64,000 nucleotides of DNA from Triangularia verruculosa (taxonomy: Eukaryota; Ascomycota; Sordariomycetes; Sordariales; Podosporaceae). The position numbers and the translations under genes were made by a program. Under the pieces are notes generated by a model. That model was not told the origin of the DNA, did no database searches, and was given only the letters and a program-made list of their open reading frames with translations. Location: the NCBI GenBank assembly GCA_033296885.1, contig MU863902.1:124001-188000 (forward strand), read 5' to 3'. Numbering within the stretch: position 1 is the stretch's first letter; every line of letters begins with the position of its first letter. Shown in pieces: positions 44,042-55,346 of the stretch.

Positions 44042-46349
44042 ATGGCGCAACGACCGGATACCTTGACAGCCCCTTCGGCGAACGGCGCGCCCGCCCAACC
44101 TCCATCCAAGTCGGACACGGCGACGCCAAAGCTCAACAATGAGGTCGAGTTGGGCAACCTCCCCGGCGACGGGGAGCCAGCCCAAGCCGACATTATGCAA
44201 ATGGCAAGGACGGGTGACATTGCCGGCATGGAAAAGCTGTTTGAAACGGGGGACTACGACGCGACCTATACCGATGACGAGGGGATAACTCCGTTACATG
44301 TTTGTTGCTTTGATTCTGAATTCTTGACGATATGAAGCTGACGTTTGTTTTCTTGGCAGTGGGCAGCCATCAACAACCAGTATGCCATGTGCAAATTCCT
44401 AATCGAAAAGGGCGCCGAGATCAACAGAAAGGGAGGCGAGAGTGTTGCAACACCACTACAATGGGCCGCTCAGCGATGCCATTACTACACCGTCCACCTA
44501 CTTCTCCAACACGGCGCCGACCCCTTGATCACCGATGCCCAGGGCTACAACACGCTACATATTAGCACCTTCAACGGCAACCTTCTTCTGATCGTGCTAT
44601 TATTACATCAGGGTATACCGGTAGACGTGGAGGATGCTTACGGCCACACGGGTCTTATGTGGTCTGCTTATAAGGGTTATCCTGCTTGCGTCGATGTCTT
44701 TCTGCGGTGGGGGGCGAGCGTTCACGCCACGGACGAACAAGGCTTTACGGCGCTGCACTGGGCCCTTGTGAAGGGGAGCGCGGGGTGTATTCAGAAGCTC
44801 CTCGAATATGGAGCGGATCGATTCGCCAAAACCACCACTGGCAAGACTCCTTCCATCACAGCTAAGGAGCTGAACACGGCCGGAGCATGGCACAAAGCTC
44901 TCCACGAATGCGGCTATGACGAGGATGCCAACGCGATAATACCGAGCTGGCCGGGATCAAGCTACCTCCTCCAGGACAGAAGGGGCTTTACCACAAAATT
45001 CTTCTTCCTATGGCCGTTCCTTCTGGTCTGGGTGACGTTGCATATCTTTGCCGGGATGCCAGTTTACGCTGGTATTCCCATCGGTTTAATCGTAGCATAC
45101 TCGATTCAATGGGTTGGCCAGCAGGTTATCGCCTATGCGCCACCTGATATGAGGTCGTTTGAGAAGACTGTAAGTTGCCTCCTCTTGCTGTGGCTGTTCT
45201 GGTTAGGACGTACATGCTAATTTTGGTTCGTAGCCTTGGATGACGGGCATATTTGCTGCTTCACTCTTTTGGGTTGGGCTCAACTGGCTGTTTACTGTCT
45301 TCCCCACTACAACTTTTGGCGAAGATGGAACATACCTGTTCAACTTCCTCTTTGCCGTCACCCTCGGCTTGACCGGCTTCTTTTATGTCAGATCGATGGT
45401 TGACGACCCGGGATTCGTGCCCAAGATGAACGGCATTGCGGAGCAGAGGGCTGTTATCGACGAGCTGATCAGCCAGTGGAAGTACGACGAGTCCCATTTC
45501 TGTGTTACGTGCATGATTCGGACGCCGTTGCGCAGCAAGCACTGCCGTAGGTGCCAGCGCTGTGTTGCCAAACACGACCATCACTGTCCTTGGGTCTACA
45601 ACTGCGTCGGTATCAACAACCATCGTCACTTCTTCATGTACCTCATCAACCTGACCCTCGCCATCATTTTCTACGACTTCCTCACCTACCGCTATTTCAA
45701 CATCGTGTCTCCCGAGGCCTCGGATGAGTGCAACCTTCTCGCTCCTAGCATTTGCAAAGTCATCAACACGGATGCCTACACCATGCTGACAGCCATCTGG
45801 GCGTCGCTCCAGCTCGTCTGGGTGTCCATGCTTCTCTCTGTTCAGTTGATTCAGCTCGCCCGCGCCATGACAACCTACGAAAACATGTTTGGTGTCAATC
45901 ACGCCTCGGCTGCCTCGTTGGCGTCCACCTTCACCTCGACTGGCGCCCCACTTGATCCAACGCAGCAGCCTCCCTCTGGATCGGCTGCCGGTCAAGGCGG
46001 TCACAGCCACAAGCATGGCCACAGACACGGCGGTATGCTCAAGACCATGAGCAGGCTGCTCGGGGTCGACATCTTCATGCGGACAGCACGGGGCAAGGGA
46101 GCGGCCACCAACCCTGCCAACAAGAGAAAGAGCAGAAACCCCTACAACCGCGGCTGCGTCACCAACTGCAAGGACTTTTGGTGTGACCCTGCGCCGTTGT
46201 TTGGGAAGAGAGAGACTGGTGCTGCGATGCTTGGTGGGCAGCTGGTCAACTACACTGAAATGTACGAGAGTCCAGCTGTTATGGAGGCGGTGGGGGGGAG
46301 GACGGGTAGGGCAGGCGGTTATGAGGCGGTCGCCGGAGAGGAAGCATAA
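44042..46349 (+). CDS. AKR1: AKR1-type ankyrin-repeat palmitoyltransferase (DHHC)
   Basis: Golgi/endosomal enzyme that S-acylates membrane proteins. Exons 44042-44299, 44360-45169 and 45234-46349; introns of 60 and 64 nt, all phase 0. Product 727 aa. After a disordered Pro/Ser N-terminus come about six ankyrin repeats ([90 protein letters not shown]). Membrane helices follow, and the cysteine-rich catalytic domain CVTCMIRTPLRSKHCRRCQR with the DHHCPW active site, then more helices. Yeast Akr1 has DHYC; this protein has the classical DHHC. A His-rich stretch (GGHSHKHGHRHGG) lies in the C-terminal tail. First intron donor is GTTTGT, weak but the frame closes. Confidence 0.95.
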
Positions 46350-47598
46350 AGAGAGATGCCTCATAGCGGCGTATGGGCAGTGACGATCTCATGATTGCGT
46401 ATGATACAAAGGGCAGCAGGAATATGTATATGCTTGCAACGGACCACTGGATGTTTTTGAAAAGGTTGGGACTGCGGCCCAAAGGGTAGACACAGAGGGG
46501 CTCTCGCGACGCCCTGTTCAGTACAATGAAGGAGGGATGATGTGGCGATGTCGATGACAATAATGTCTTGATAGGGCTAGAGAATAGATTTAATGAGCAT
46601 CAATGCCGTTGGCACGTACATGGTATAACACTGCTTTGTTACTCCTTCATCTCGTTATTCTTACCCCTTTTCACCATTTCAGTAAGGTAGGCGCAATACT
46701 TGGAGAAGTGCAGCCAACTATCGTATACGCCGTGGTATACGCCTGGACCGACGGGCTGGCTAGGGTAATATTTAACCGGCACTTGTGGTTCCAGAGCCAG
46801 ATTGATGGGGAAGGAGGGTAGTGGCTTCGGCAAGATGGCCCTGTGCTGTCGGTTTATCCCACCCCCCGCACAGAGTTGGTGTGTTGGGGCGGGAGGGGCC
46901 CAGGTCCAATTGCTGACGCACACGCTCTCCTCTCTTGGTGAAGCGTATCCGCGATCATGTAAGCCCTGCCGTTGCTGCAGGCTCTTTGCCATTTGGGGCG
47001 CTGATGGCGATCGAGTCAGCAACACGCAGCCGGCTACCACTGTACGGAACGGAAGATAAGCCGTTTTTTGGGTTGTATCAACCAGGTTGGTTGTTACGTC
47101 AGTGAGGGGTACTAGTAGTTCCTCTCTTCCTTGAGGATCAACATGGAGGATGAAGGATTCTGGGCATTGGCGGAGTTCACTCGTGCGCTTACGAATGGAC
47201 AGTATAGAATCTCGGTACCATAGAGGTGCTGGAAAGGAGAAAGAGCAATTCTCTCACCCGTGTCTATTGAGTACCACTGATGTAAGCTGAAATAACGAAT
47301 GTAGAGGTCGGTCGATGGCGAGAGGGCGGTAAAAAGGCAAATATAGGATTGGCCCCTATCCCCGTCGAGAAACTACCGGATTTTCCCTCTCACCTTTGGT
47401 AAAGATGGTCGGGTGTAGATGATGTGATGCATGCAATCAATTGCATGCAAGGGTCCTGATCGCCTTCGCAACCCAAGGTGGAAGACGGAGGTTCACGATA
47501 CTGGCCTACTTATATAAACCCGCTTCTCCCCGGTCGATAAAGTTTAGTTCTGCGCCAGATATGTGTTTGTCAGGCTCATATTCTTGACATCAAACACC
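46350..47598. other. intergenic with TATA box of the DLH gene
   Basis: About 1.2 kb without a gene. TATAAA at 47513-47518, 81 nt before the next ATG. Confidence 0.5.
47513..47518 (+). promoter_or_regulatory. TATA box
   Basis: TATATAAA context upstream of the dienelactone hydrolase family gene; a normal distance to its ATG at 47599. Confidence 0.5.
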
Positions 47599-48510
47599 AT
47601 GCGTTCCTCCATCATCACGAGCGCGCTGCTCCTCTTGGCAGGTGCTGTTCAAGCAGGTTCGCCAGGACTCAAGAGCACTGGTCATGCTATTGACGCCTCC
47701 ATTCTCGCCCACACTGGCCAGCCCCAAGGCAAGGAGATCAAGATTGGAAACAACCGTATGCCATAATCTCTCCAAAGTCCAATTCTCAGTCCACTAACAC
47801 AGCCACCACCAGTAACCCTCTACATCTCCACTCCCTCCCCTAAAAATTCCCGCGCCAAACCCCGCGAGAAAGACGCCATCCTCTTGCTTACCGATGTCTT
47901 CGGCCTCAAGCTCCCCGAAAACAGACTCCTAGCCGACTCCTTCGCCCGCGCAGGTTACCTCACCGTCGTCCCCGACCTCTTCGCCGGCTCCCCCGCCCCC
48001 GCCGACATCAACGACCCATCCAACGCCAACTTCTCCATCCCGGAATTCCTCGCCCGCCACACCCCCGCCGTCACCGACCCCATCATCTCCAGCACCATCT
48101 CCTACATCCGGTCCACTCTCAACATCAATCAAATCGCCGCGGCGGGCTACTGTTTCGGAGGGAAGTACGCCTTCAGGGTGATCAACCCAGCGAACAGCAC
48201 GACTGGAATCGGGGGCGCAAACGTGGCGTTCGCCGCGCATCCTAGCTTGCTGACGGACGAGGAGATTGCCGGGATTACGAAGCCGGTGGCGGTGGCGGCA
48301 GCGGATAGGGACGAGTTGTTGACGGCGGCCCAGAGGGCGAATCTGGAGAGGCTGTTGCTGGAGAAGGGGGAGAGGTATCTGGTTGCGACGTACGGGCAGA
48401 CGCCGCATGGGTTTGCGGTGAGGGCGAATTACAGTGTTGCGAGCGAGAAGTTTGGGAAGGAGGGGGCTTTCTTGCAGGCGGTGGGGTGGTTTGATGAGGT
48501 GTTGTTGTGA
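47599..48510 (+). CDS. secreted dienelactone hydrolase family protein
   Basis: Alpha/beta hydrolase of the dienelactone hydrolase (carboxymethylenebutenolidase-like) group. Exons 47599-47755 and 47813-48510; intron 47756-47812 (GTATGC donor, ACTAAC branch, CCAG). Product 284 aa. The signal peptide (SSIITSALLLLAGAVQA) points to secretion, less usual for this mostly cytosolic family. Core: ILLLTDVFGL near the oxyanion strand, nucleophile Cys in GYCFGG, then the Asp region (PVAVAAADRDELL) and the catalytic His in TPHGFAVR, giving a Cys-Asp-His triad. An open frame extends 12 codons upstream without ATG; the ATG before RSSII was chosen for the signal peptide. Substrate unknown. Confidence 0.9.
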
Positions 48511-48911
48511 TTTTGCTGTTTTGGGATGGGTAGGAAAGGGGATGAGGCTGGAAGTAAGGGGTTTGAATACATAATCAAAACATGAAATGGTCCTGGTGTA
48601 AATTCGACAATGGCCCTGAAAAAGGCTCCTTTATTCTGATGTCGAGAATTGTTCCGGAATGGGATGAGCGGCTGGCCCTTGTTGGTAGACTGCTCTTTTT
48701 TGGAGACGCTGGCTTCTTTGTCCTCGACTCGACCTTGAAAAAGCCGTGTCACATTCCTCTTGCTGATTAGTTACTCGTGGACTTTTGCTCATATCACAAT
48801 CTTCCCCGCGACTTCATCTTCAGTTTGAAAACAACCTCACATCCTGTATACCCAAACCCCAGAAGTATCTGTTCCGACCTCTCTCCAGCGTCCCAAACCC
48901 CGATTGCAACC
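48511..48911. other. short intergenic interval
   Basis: 3' flank of the hydrolase and leader of the next gene. No feature recognised. Confidence 0.5.
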
Positions 48912-50009
48912 ATGCCGCCCAAGAAGACAAACAAAAAGAAACCTCAAGCCCCAGATGGCGACCCGCACCCAACCCATGGCGATCCGCCCCCAACCCCAGG
49001 CACTCCCAGCTGGCTAGACAGATGGATTCGCTGCCAGGACACAATGGAGAGGGTAGGCCCGAACCCGAAACAAACCCACGCAGAAACCGCCTACGCCGAC
49101 ATCGACAACGGCAAGCGCCGCCACAAGAGCTACCACTGGCACTACTGCATGTGCCCCTGCCTGACCGCCGCCGCCCTCGGCTCCGGAAAAAACAACGTAG
49201 ACTTCAACCTCGCCGACATCTCCGCCGCCAAGGCCTACCTCCGCCACGAGGTCACCGGCTACCGGCTGGGAAAACTCATCGGCAAGCTCCTCCGCGGGTC
49301 CGCCGACCAGATAACGGGCAAGATCGTCGAGAAACTCATGGCCGTCGAGGCGCCCAAGGGCGCGTGGAAGGACAAGAGCAACAGGGGCGGGGTTTACATC
49401 GGCCGGCTCTGGGCTTGCATGACGCTCTTTGAGTTTGTCGCCGACACGCTGAATGTGGAGCGGGACGCGGCCGCGGCCGGCAGCTGCCGTGCTGTTTTGG
49501 ACCTGTATTTCAGCAAAATGAAAGAGCCAAAGACCGCTGGGTACTTGAATGGGCTGTCGGACGCGGACAGGGAGCCGGAAGCTCCGCGTGTCGACGCCGA
49601 TCACATTGATGACGAGCACGATGACCATGAGGATACGGCTTGGCTCCGCAGTCGAAATGTTGATATCCCCCAGTTTGACGGTGCGGGGGACGAAATTCGT
49701 ATTCCCCAGTTTGACGGTGCGGGGGACGAAGATGATGACGGTGGTGGAGACGACGATGGTGACGGTGGAGATGGCGGTGGTGCTGGGGGTGATGGCGGCG
49801 GTGATGACAACGCCGCGCCGTCAAAGCCGTCCAGCGGCACAAAAAGACCAGGCGACAACCTAGATGAAAACGAGGACGTTGTCCAAAATGCCAGCCTTGC
49901 TGCTGCTCAGTTTGACGGTGCCGGAGAGCAGCAACAGGACGACGGCGGCGAGCCCCCGACGGCAAAGAGGGCCGGCGGAAGAACTAGGAAGAGGAGAAGA
50001 AGGAGGTAG
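48912..50009 (+). CDS. hypothetical nuclear-type protein with FDGAG repeats and Arg-rich tail
   Basis: 365-aa protein from the ATG before PPKKTNKKK (the frame stays open upstream to 48777, but this ATG gives a compact start and follows a likely leader). It begins basic and Pro-rich. A structured-looking middle part (about 45-215) has a Cys/His cluster HYCMCPC and helices such as GYRLGKLIGKLLRGSADQI. The C-terminal third is Asp/Gly-rich low complexity carrying three QFDGAG units, and it ends in RTRKRRRRR, a strong nuclear-localisation-like tail. Two FDGAG units are encoded by an identical 28-bp direct repeat (49666-49693 and 49703-49730). I do not recognise a domain family. It converges with the CCCH gene. 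Confidence 0.65.
   Translation: MPPKKTNKKKPQAPDGDPHPTHGDPPPTPGTPSWLDRWIRCQDTMERVGPNPKQTHAETAYADIDNGKRRHKSYHWHYCMCPCLTAAALGSGKNNVDFNLADISAAKAYLRHEVTGYRLGKLIGKLLRGSADQITGKIVEKLMAVEAPKGAWKDKSNRGGVYIGRLWACMTLFEFVADTLNVERDAAAAGSCRAVLDLYFSKMKEPKTAGYLNGLSDADREPEAPRVDADHIDDEHDDHEDTAWLRSRNVDIPQFDGAGDEIRIPQFDGAGDEDDDGGGDDDGDGGDGGGAGGDGGGDDNAAPSKPSSGTKRPGDNLDENEDVVQNASLAAAQFDGAGEQQQDDGGEPPTAKRAGGRTRKRRRRR
49666..49730 (+). repeat. 28-bp coding direct repeat (QFDGAGDE unit)
   Basis: TCCCCAGTTTGACGGTGCGG and the next 8 bases are identical at 49666-49693 and 49703-49730. A weaker third unit (CAGTTTGACGGTG) starts at 49908. Confidence 0.8.
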
Positions 50010-50390
50010 AGCCAGGGTGAGAGACCCCACGAAGAGGACGGAGACGGTGCAGATTTTTGTATAGCTATTGTCAATAGAGGGTGCCGGTAATTGCCTACGT
50101 AGTCACGTCGTGGACAAAAAAACACACTGTTGATCGGCTCAGCCACTTTCAAAGATAGTCGAGAGACTTGAAATTCCCGTCACATGGCTCAACCGTGTTG
50201 TAGTATCTCTCTCACAGGTCTGACCAGAAAACAAGGGGCATCCACACATTTTGGATTGCAAGAGAAAAGCGCTCTATTTCCGCTGTAATAAGCCAGTCAA
50301 CACTGTATCACAGTGAGTGTTGTTCCATTCTCCTTAAATAATACTATACTTCAACAAAAGTCTGGCTGTGGGGTTTGCGCTGCTAGTCAC
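50010..50390. other. convergent 3' interval
   Basis: Between two genes ending toward each other; nothing recognised. Confidence 0.5.
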
Positions 50391-52069
50391 CTAGGTAGAG
50401 ATAACCTCTCTCGTGCCGTCCTCATAAATCTTAAGGGTTGGAGCCTGAAACTTGTTAGCTTTTTGACATGAAAGAGAGCACAGGAACACGATGACTTACA
50501 ATATCCATACCATGAAAACCGACAAACCGGCAGTCGTTGCCAAAGTAACATCCGACCGGGCTCTGGCAATGATGGCCTAAATTGCAAGAGGGGTCCTCAC
50601 AATAGCTTCCATTGTTACAAACAATCTTCCTGGTCTTATGTCTCAGGGCCAATATCTCGGCCTTGGAGAGCTTGGTTTCCGAGTGATAGTAAGTGCAGCT
50701 GTCACCAGCCTTACAGCCAGTACCGCCATTCGAGAGATGGTATCGGTTACAGAAGTTGGCTCCATTGGCTTTGGCCTGTTCGTCCATGCGCTTAACAACC
50801 TGGGGGTCGGCTTTAGGAAGTGGGGCGTCGACGCGTTCATCGTCCCTGTTAAACAGTGCAAAGGGTTGTTGAGCAGCTTTCTTCTTGGTGGGCGCTATGC
50901 TAAACGATTGGCTAGATGCCGATTTGCCGACGGCCGCATAGCTGTTACCTCCGTTGCTGCCGGCATCGGAAGACTTGGTGCTACTCTCGGGAACTTTGGA
51001 ACCGACGTTGACACCCTTAGGCCTAAGAACCGTCGACAAAGTCGGAGAAGGAGGCTTTGGACTGGGGGCAGTAATCATGGCCTGGGTTGTGGCCGTGGCC
51101 AACTTGTTCGAGACGGGTTTGGTCAAGCCCGGTTTGCTGGGAACGGGCTCGGAACGGAAGACAGATGGAATAGAGAAACGATCAAAGTTGCAACTTCGGA
51201 AGTCGGCTGCGGCCGGTGTGGTCTCCAGAAGATGGACCTTTGGGTTGTTGCGATAAGACTCCAAGAAGGTGGCGTATCCGTTATCGTGGCAGCCGGCCAG
51301 AGCAAGGAACTTGCACTGTATATTCTTCTCCATCAGTTCGAAGAGCTTGCGTACTTTGTGGTCGGCCTGCTCCTTGCCGCCGCCGACATCTGTGAAGGAA
51401 AAGAGCGGCTGAGCGCGACAGAAACCACGGCCGAACTTGGTCACGGCACCGTAGTCGGCGGTGGGAAGGGTACCGGATTGAACCAAGGCGCTGGATAGAC
51501 CTTGAACGTTAAGGACAATGTGTACGAATATATTGTCAATGTTGTGCAGGTCACATGCATCTGTGATGTACTGCTTAAGCCTCCTGTGTAGCTCATGGGC
51601 CGCCTTTTTGCCGCCCTCCTCGCCCAGAGCAATCATCTCTTCGTCAAAGACGGCACCATCACCGTCGACGATCACAAAGGCAAAGGCGCCATTTTCCTGG
51701 ATCATGTGTCAGCCTGACAGCATCGTGTAGCTCGAGGCGGAGGGCGAGGGCAAGGGCAAGGGCAAGGGCAACGCCGGGGGCGGGGGCGGGGGGCCGGGTC
51801 CTTACAGCAGCAGACTTGTAAAAGGTGAGCTCACGCTCCATGCGACGGCCCTGTTGCTGCCAGAGCTTGACCGTCTGTTTCTGTTCCTCGAATTCATTTT
51901 CCAGGTTATGGCACTTGGTATACAGCTCCTGGAACTTTTTGGCGAACTCGTCGTTTATACTGCGGTGCTGGCGAGCTGAAAACTCCCAGTCGCGGTAGGC
52001 GGCCACGAAGGGGTCGTGTTCCCCGTCGTCCCCGCCGCCGTTGGAGTCATGGCTGTAGTGATTGCTCAT
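50391..52069 (-). CDS. CCCH zinc-finger protein with N-terminal coiled coil
   Basis: Exons (minus) 51806-52069, 50500-51696 and 50391-50444; introns 51697-51805 and 50445-50499. Product 504 aa; the last exon gives APTLKIYEDGTREVIST. Order: a helical N-terminus (FAKKFQELYTKCHNLENEFEEQKQTVKLWQ), then a globular domain starting AFVIVDGDGAVFDEEMI and containing CKFLALAGCHDNGYATFL, which resembles a NYN/PIN-like fold and is typical of a fungal CCCH family. A low-complexity Ser/Pro linker follows, then zinc fingers CNRYHLSNGGTGCKAGDSC.YYH and a Cys/His-rich end (CNNGSYCEDPSCNLGHHC). Likely an RNA-binding protein. Intron 1 carries a GGGCAA hexamer run, read on the plus strand at 51747-51770. Confidence 0.85.
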
Positions 52070-52761
52070 GGTGATGTTACGCTCGGGCTGTGTTTCTATT
52101 AGGTTGAGACAATAGATGGCCGTTGAGGTGGACGTGGAATTTGGGTGCTGGTGGGTGGAATCCGGGGGAAATAATTAAGGTTGGGATAGCGGTGGTGGGG
52201 TCATGGATGGTGTGGCACCTGTTTCTCGGCCAGTTGGTGCCTGATTCAGGCTGATCTGTGCTGCTGAGTCGCATGCCCTGTGGCTAGGTTGTCACGCGCT
52301 GTACAAAAAACTCGGCGCTGCAAATATCCTAACAAGACCTTTCCCCGACTATTCTGTCCAGGGCCTGCTTGTGCGGTCAAAAGAGGGGTGTCGGTCCCAT
52401 TGGCTTGCAGCCCAGGCTTCCAGGTTGCTGCAGCTATCCCAAGGTGCGCTCTCCCTCCTGCACAACACACTGTGTCAAACAGAGTTGGAATGAACTCCTT
52501 GATTGGAGCACACATTCTCGCGATGACTTGTGCGGGCGCTTCCACCCGACAACACACAGCTGGTTACACAGCTGTAACTCAAGTACCCAAGCACCCGACC
52601 TAGATAAAAAGAGTATGTTGAATGGAGGCATCATCATGGGCTGTATATTCATTAACTACCTGAAGCTAAAACGTCAAGTTCTATCTCACGCCAAAATTCC
52701 AAAAGTTCCAATGCATATAAGGTATCTTCGTCCAAATTAAAAGTCTCAAAGTCCATACTCA
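52070..52761. other. intergenic between CCCH and GT32 genes
   Basis: Promoter of the CCCH gene and 3' flank of the GT32 gene. No gene seen. Confidence 0.5.
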
Positions 52762-54342
52762 TCATAATGAAGGCGGGGAAGCAGGAGCTGGCAATGGAGG
52801 TGGAGGAACAATGCCAGGCATAGGCGGCAGCAACTCCTTATGTCCCTGCTGTTGGAGTGAGCCGAGCCCAGCAGCTTCCAGCAAGGCTTGTTGATTCTTC
52901 CTCTTCGTCTCATCCTCCACCGCCTTGCGATAAATCGCCTCCATTCTTGCCCTCCTCTCGAGTCTCTCTTCTTCTTCCAGCCTCTTCCTCTCCCTCTCGG
53001 CCTGCCCGAGTCTCTCCAGCGCCTCGGCCTGTTCCCTTTCCTGGCGAAGCCTCTCCAGCTCCTGCTCATACTCCTTCTTTTTGATGTCCAGGATCTTCTT
53101 TTTTTGCTTTTCAGAGAGGCTGTCCCACTTAGCGACATCCTCATCCCACTTTCTGACACACTCGGTATCCCAGTTACATCTCTCCACCTCACCATAAGCC
53201 GGGTGCTTGAACCGCGGGTGCTTGCTAGGCCAGTTGGAGGCGTGATAGTGATGCTTCACCAACGCACCCCTGGCATTATGGTTCCCACTGTCTGAATGGC
53301 CCTGCCCGGCAGCAAACTTCTCCACATCCAACACCAGAACCCTCTCCACCAGCTTCGACTCATCCAGGTTGTGGAAGGTATTATCCCAAGTGATCTTCTG
53401 GCCCCTCCCCTTCCTCTTGCTATTCATGTCCTCCAAAATAGCCCCCGTGAAGGCCGACGGTCCCGTCCCACTAATCACCTCATCAAACGCCAACTCCACC
53501 TCCCCGACACTGCTCACGTTCTGCGCCTTGGCCAGGTCTTCCAACCAAGACATGATGTTCTCAATCAACTTGAGCATGACCGGCAAGCCAGGCTTGCACA
53601 TAAACGTCCACTGACAAAACGACATGCACTTGCTCCCCAAAATCTCATGCTTTTTAAATTCCGGCTGATCAATCTCCACCCCAATCACCATGTCGATGTC
53701 GCTGGTGTTGTACCTCGTGGGGATGAACCGCTCGGCCGGCTTCAGGGCTTCGACGTCAATGTCGGCATAAATCCCTCCGTCGGCATACATAATCATATAT
53801 CTCAACAAGTCGGCCTTGATGATTTGTGTCGTGACTGTCTTGTAAAACTCAACAATGTCAGGGCGATTGAGTCCGCCTGGCCCGTATGCGGACTCGACAT
53901 AGAGAAGATCGTTGTGGTCGGTGAGGACTTCGTAGCGGTACCCTGGGTTCTTGCTCGTCCAGGTTCGGGCTGTGTTCTTATCTCGCTTGGCAAAGTTGTA
54001 AGGGTCAACTTTCCATGTTTGCCAGATCTTTTTAGGGAAGTCTCCCTCTTGTAATGAGCTGTGAGAGGAGCTGCTACCTAATGGTTTCTGGGGGTAGCTT
54101 CTCTTGGTGATGGACGTGGAGTAGGCCGGTATTGTGTGGGAGGGGAAGACTTGGGCCTTGAAGAGGAGGATGAGGAGGGTGACGATGAGGATGTAGGCAG
54201 GAAAGGTCCTCCTCATCTGGGACGGTATCCGGTTTCGGAGCTTGGAGGGCACAGTGAGGCTCCTGAGTGTTGGTGAAGCCAAGGGAGATATTGGCAGGAG
54301 TGGTGAGAGCGGCGAGCTCAACCTGGTTGGTCTCCACTTCAT
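52762..54342 (-). CDS. GT32 family alpha-mannosyltransferase-like (OCH1 type)
   Basis: Golgi type II membrane glycosyltransferase. Uninterrupted; the first ATG (54342) gives 526 aa, since the open frame extends upstream without an ATG. The N-terminal segment is followed by one membrane helix (FPAYILIVTLLILLFKAQVF) and a lumenal catalytic domain: PKKIWQTWKVDP, RTWTSKNPGYRYEVLTD, IIKADLLRYMIMYADGGIYADIDVEAL with the DxD metal site, and GHSDSGNHNARGALVKHHYHASNW near its end. It carries an unusual C-terminal tail of about 110 residues: Lys/Glu/Arg-rich coiled coil (KKKILDIKKKEYEQELERLR...) and then poly-Pro. Whether it starts outer chains like yeast Och1 or acts in another mannan pathway cannot be told here. 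Confidence 0.88.
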   Translation of the reverse strand: MKWRPTRLSSPLSPLLPISPLASPTLRSLTVPSKLRNRIPSQMRRTFPAYILIVTLLILLFKAQVFPSHTIPAYSTSITKRSYPQKPLGSSSSHSSLQEGDFPKKIWQTWKVDPYNFAKRDKNTARTWTSKNPGYRYEVLTDHNDLLYVESAYGPGGLNRPDIVEFYKTVTTQIIKADLLRYMIMYADGGIYADIDVEALKPAERFIPTRYNTSDIDMVIGVEIDQPEFKKHEILGSKCMSFCQWTFMCKPGLPVMLKLIENIMSWLEDLAKAQNVSSVGEVELAFDEVISGTGPSAFTGAILEDMNSKRKGRGQKITWDNTFHNLDESKLVERVLVLDVEKFAAGQGHSDSGNHNARGALVKHHYHASNWPSKHPRFKHPAYGEVERCNWDTECVRKWDEDVAKWDSLSEKQKKKILDIKKKEYEQELERLRQEREQAEALERLGQAERERKRLEEEERLERRARMEAIYRKAVEDETKRKNQQALLEAAGLGSLQQQGHKELLPPMPGIVPPPPLPAPASPPSL

Positions 54343-54558
54343 GATGGGCTGCTGTGTGGCGGTCTGCGCTGTCAAGATGTCTTTCCAACGTCTTGGCCCA
54401 CTTGACAGGACGGACCGAACGAACGACACATGGAGGTCGGGGGAATATGGACGAATAAGACTGATAAGTGAGGGCGGGGGCCAGTCAGGTCGGTCACAAG
54501 CTTTGCCGAGGAGCACTGGACTCTGGGGAAGTGTCCCAGTAGTCTGTCCACAGCTTGG

Positions 54559-54609
54559 TGAATGTCACGGCGGGGTGAATGTCACGGCGGGGTGAATGTC
54601 ACGGCGGGG
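54559..54609. repeat. 17-bp tandem repeat, three copies
   Basis: TGAATGTCACGGCGGGG repeated at 54559, 54576 and 54593, the last copy almost perfect. About 220 bp upstream of the GT32 start codon. Confidence 0.85.
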
Positions 54610-55346
54610 AGGACGTCTTGCCGGGGTATGTCCAAGGAACAGGATGTGATCGGATCCAGGTTCTCGAGGGCATCAATATTTGACCCCGTCGTCCCTCTGA
54701 CCAATCCGCGAGTCGGCTTACAAGAGCGACCCTTACCCCGAGAGCAGGCGCAGGAACTACTCTCAAGGGTGGTGGAGATTCAAGGAAGTGACGATGGTTG
54801 AGCATCTCAGGCCGGAAGGCATAAGGTTACCGCGCAGCGATCTCTACCAGAAAGTGGCAGGTGGGCCAGCAAGGATGGTGATGCGTGAGGGTTGCTTCCC
54901 CTCGATTTCTCCTCTTCGCAGCTGTTGAGATCGATATGCGGCGCCATCATCTCGTCCTAGCTGCAGGCGAAGCGGAGTTAGATGCCACTTCGGACTGAGC
55001 CGCGGGACCTGAGACCACCTTCGACAGCATGTGAAGATGCCTCCGCACCTGGCTTGGAGGCAGCAACCATCTGCATGATAAACGGTTGCATCAAAGGTAG
55101 CGAGTCTGTCCTGCAGACCTTGTGCTTTCTTGATGCAACAGTGCCAAGATATATGGGGAAGGCAAGGAGCCCCCCTGATCTCGAGCCTGAGAAAAAGTCG
55201 GACGGTGAAAATGGTTCATTCATAGGTAATTCAGAGTCAAACGACGGAAAGAGTGAACCGGCAAGGAAGGATGATGTTCAGAAGGAGGTCAAGCACGTCC
55301 TGGACAAAAAAACTGGCACTGCAAACGGGGCATACAGTATTGAAAC

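Noticed and set aside
45261..46364. 367-codon open frame antisense to the AKR1 gene
   Set aside because: Same codon-bias effect; the plus-strand DHHC gene explains the open frame.
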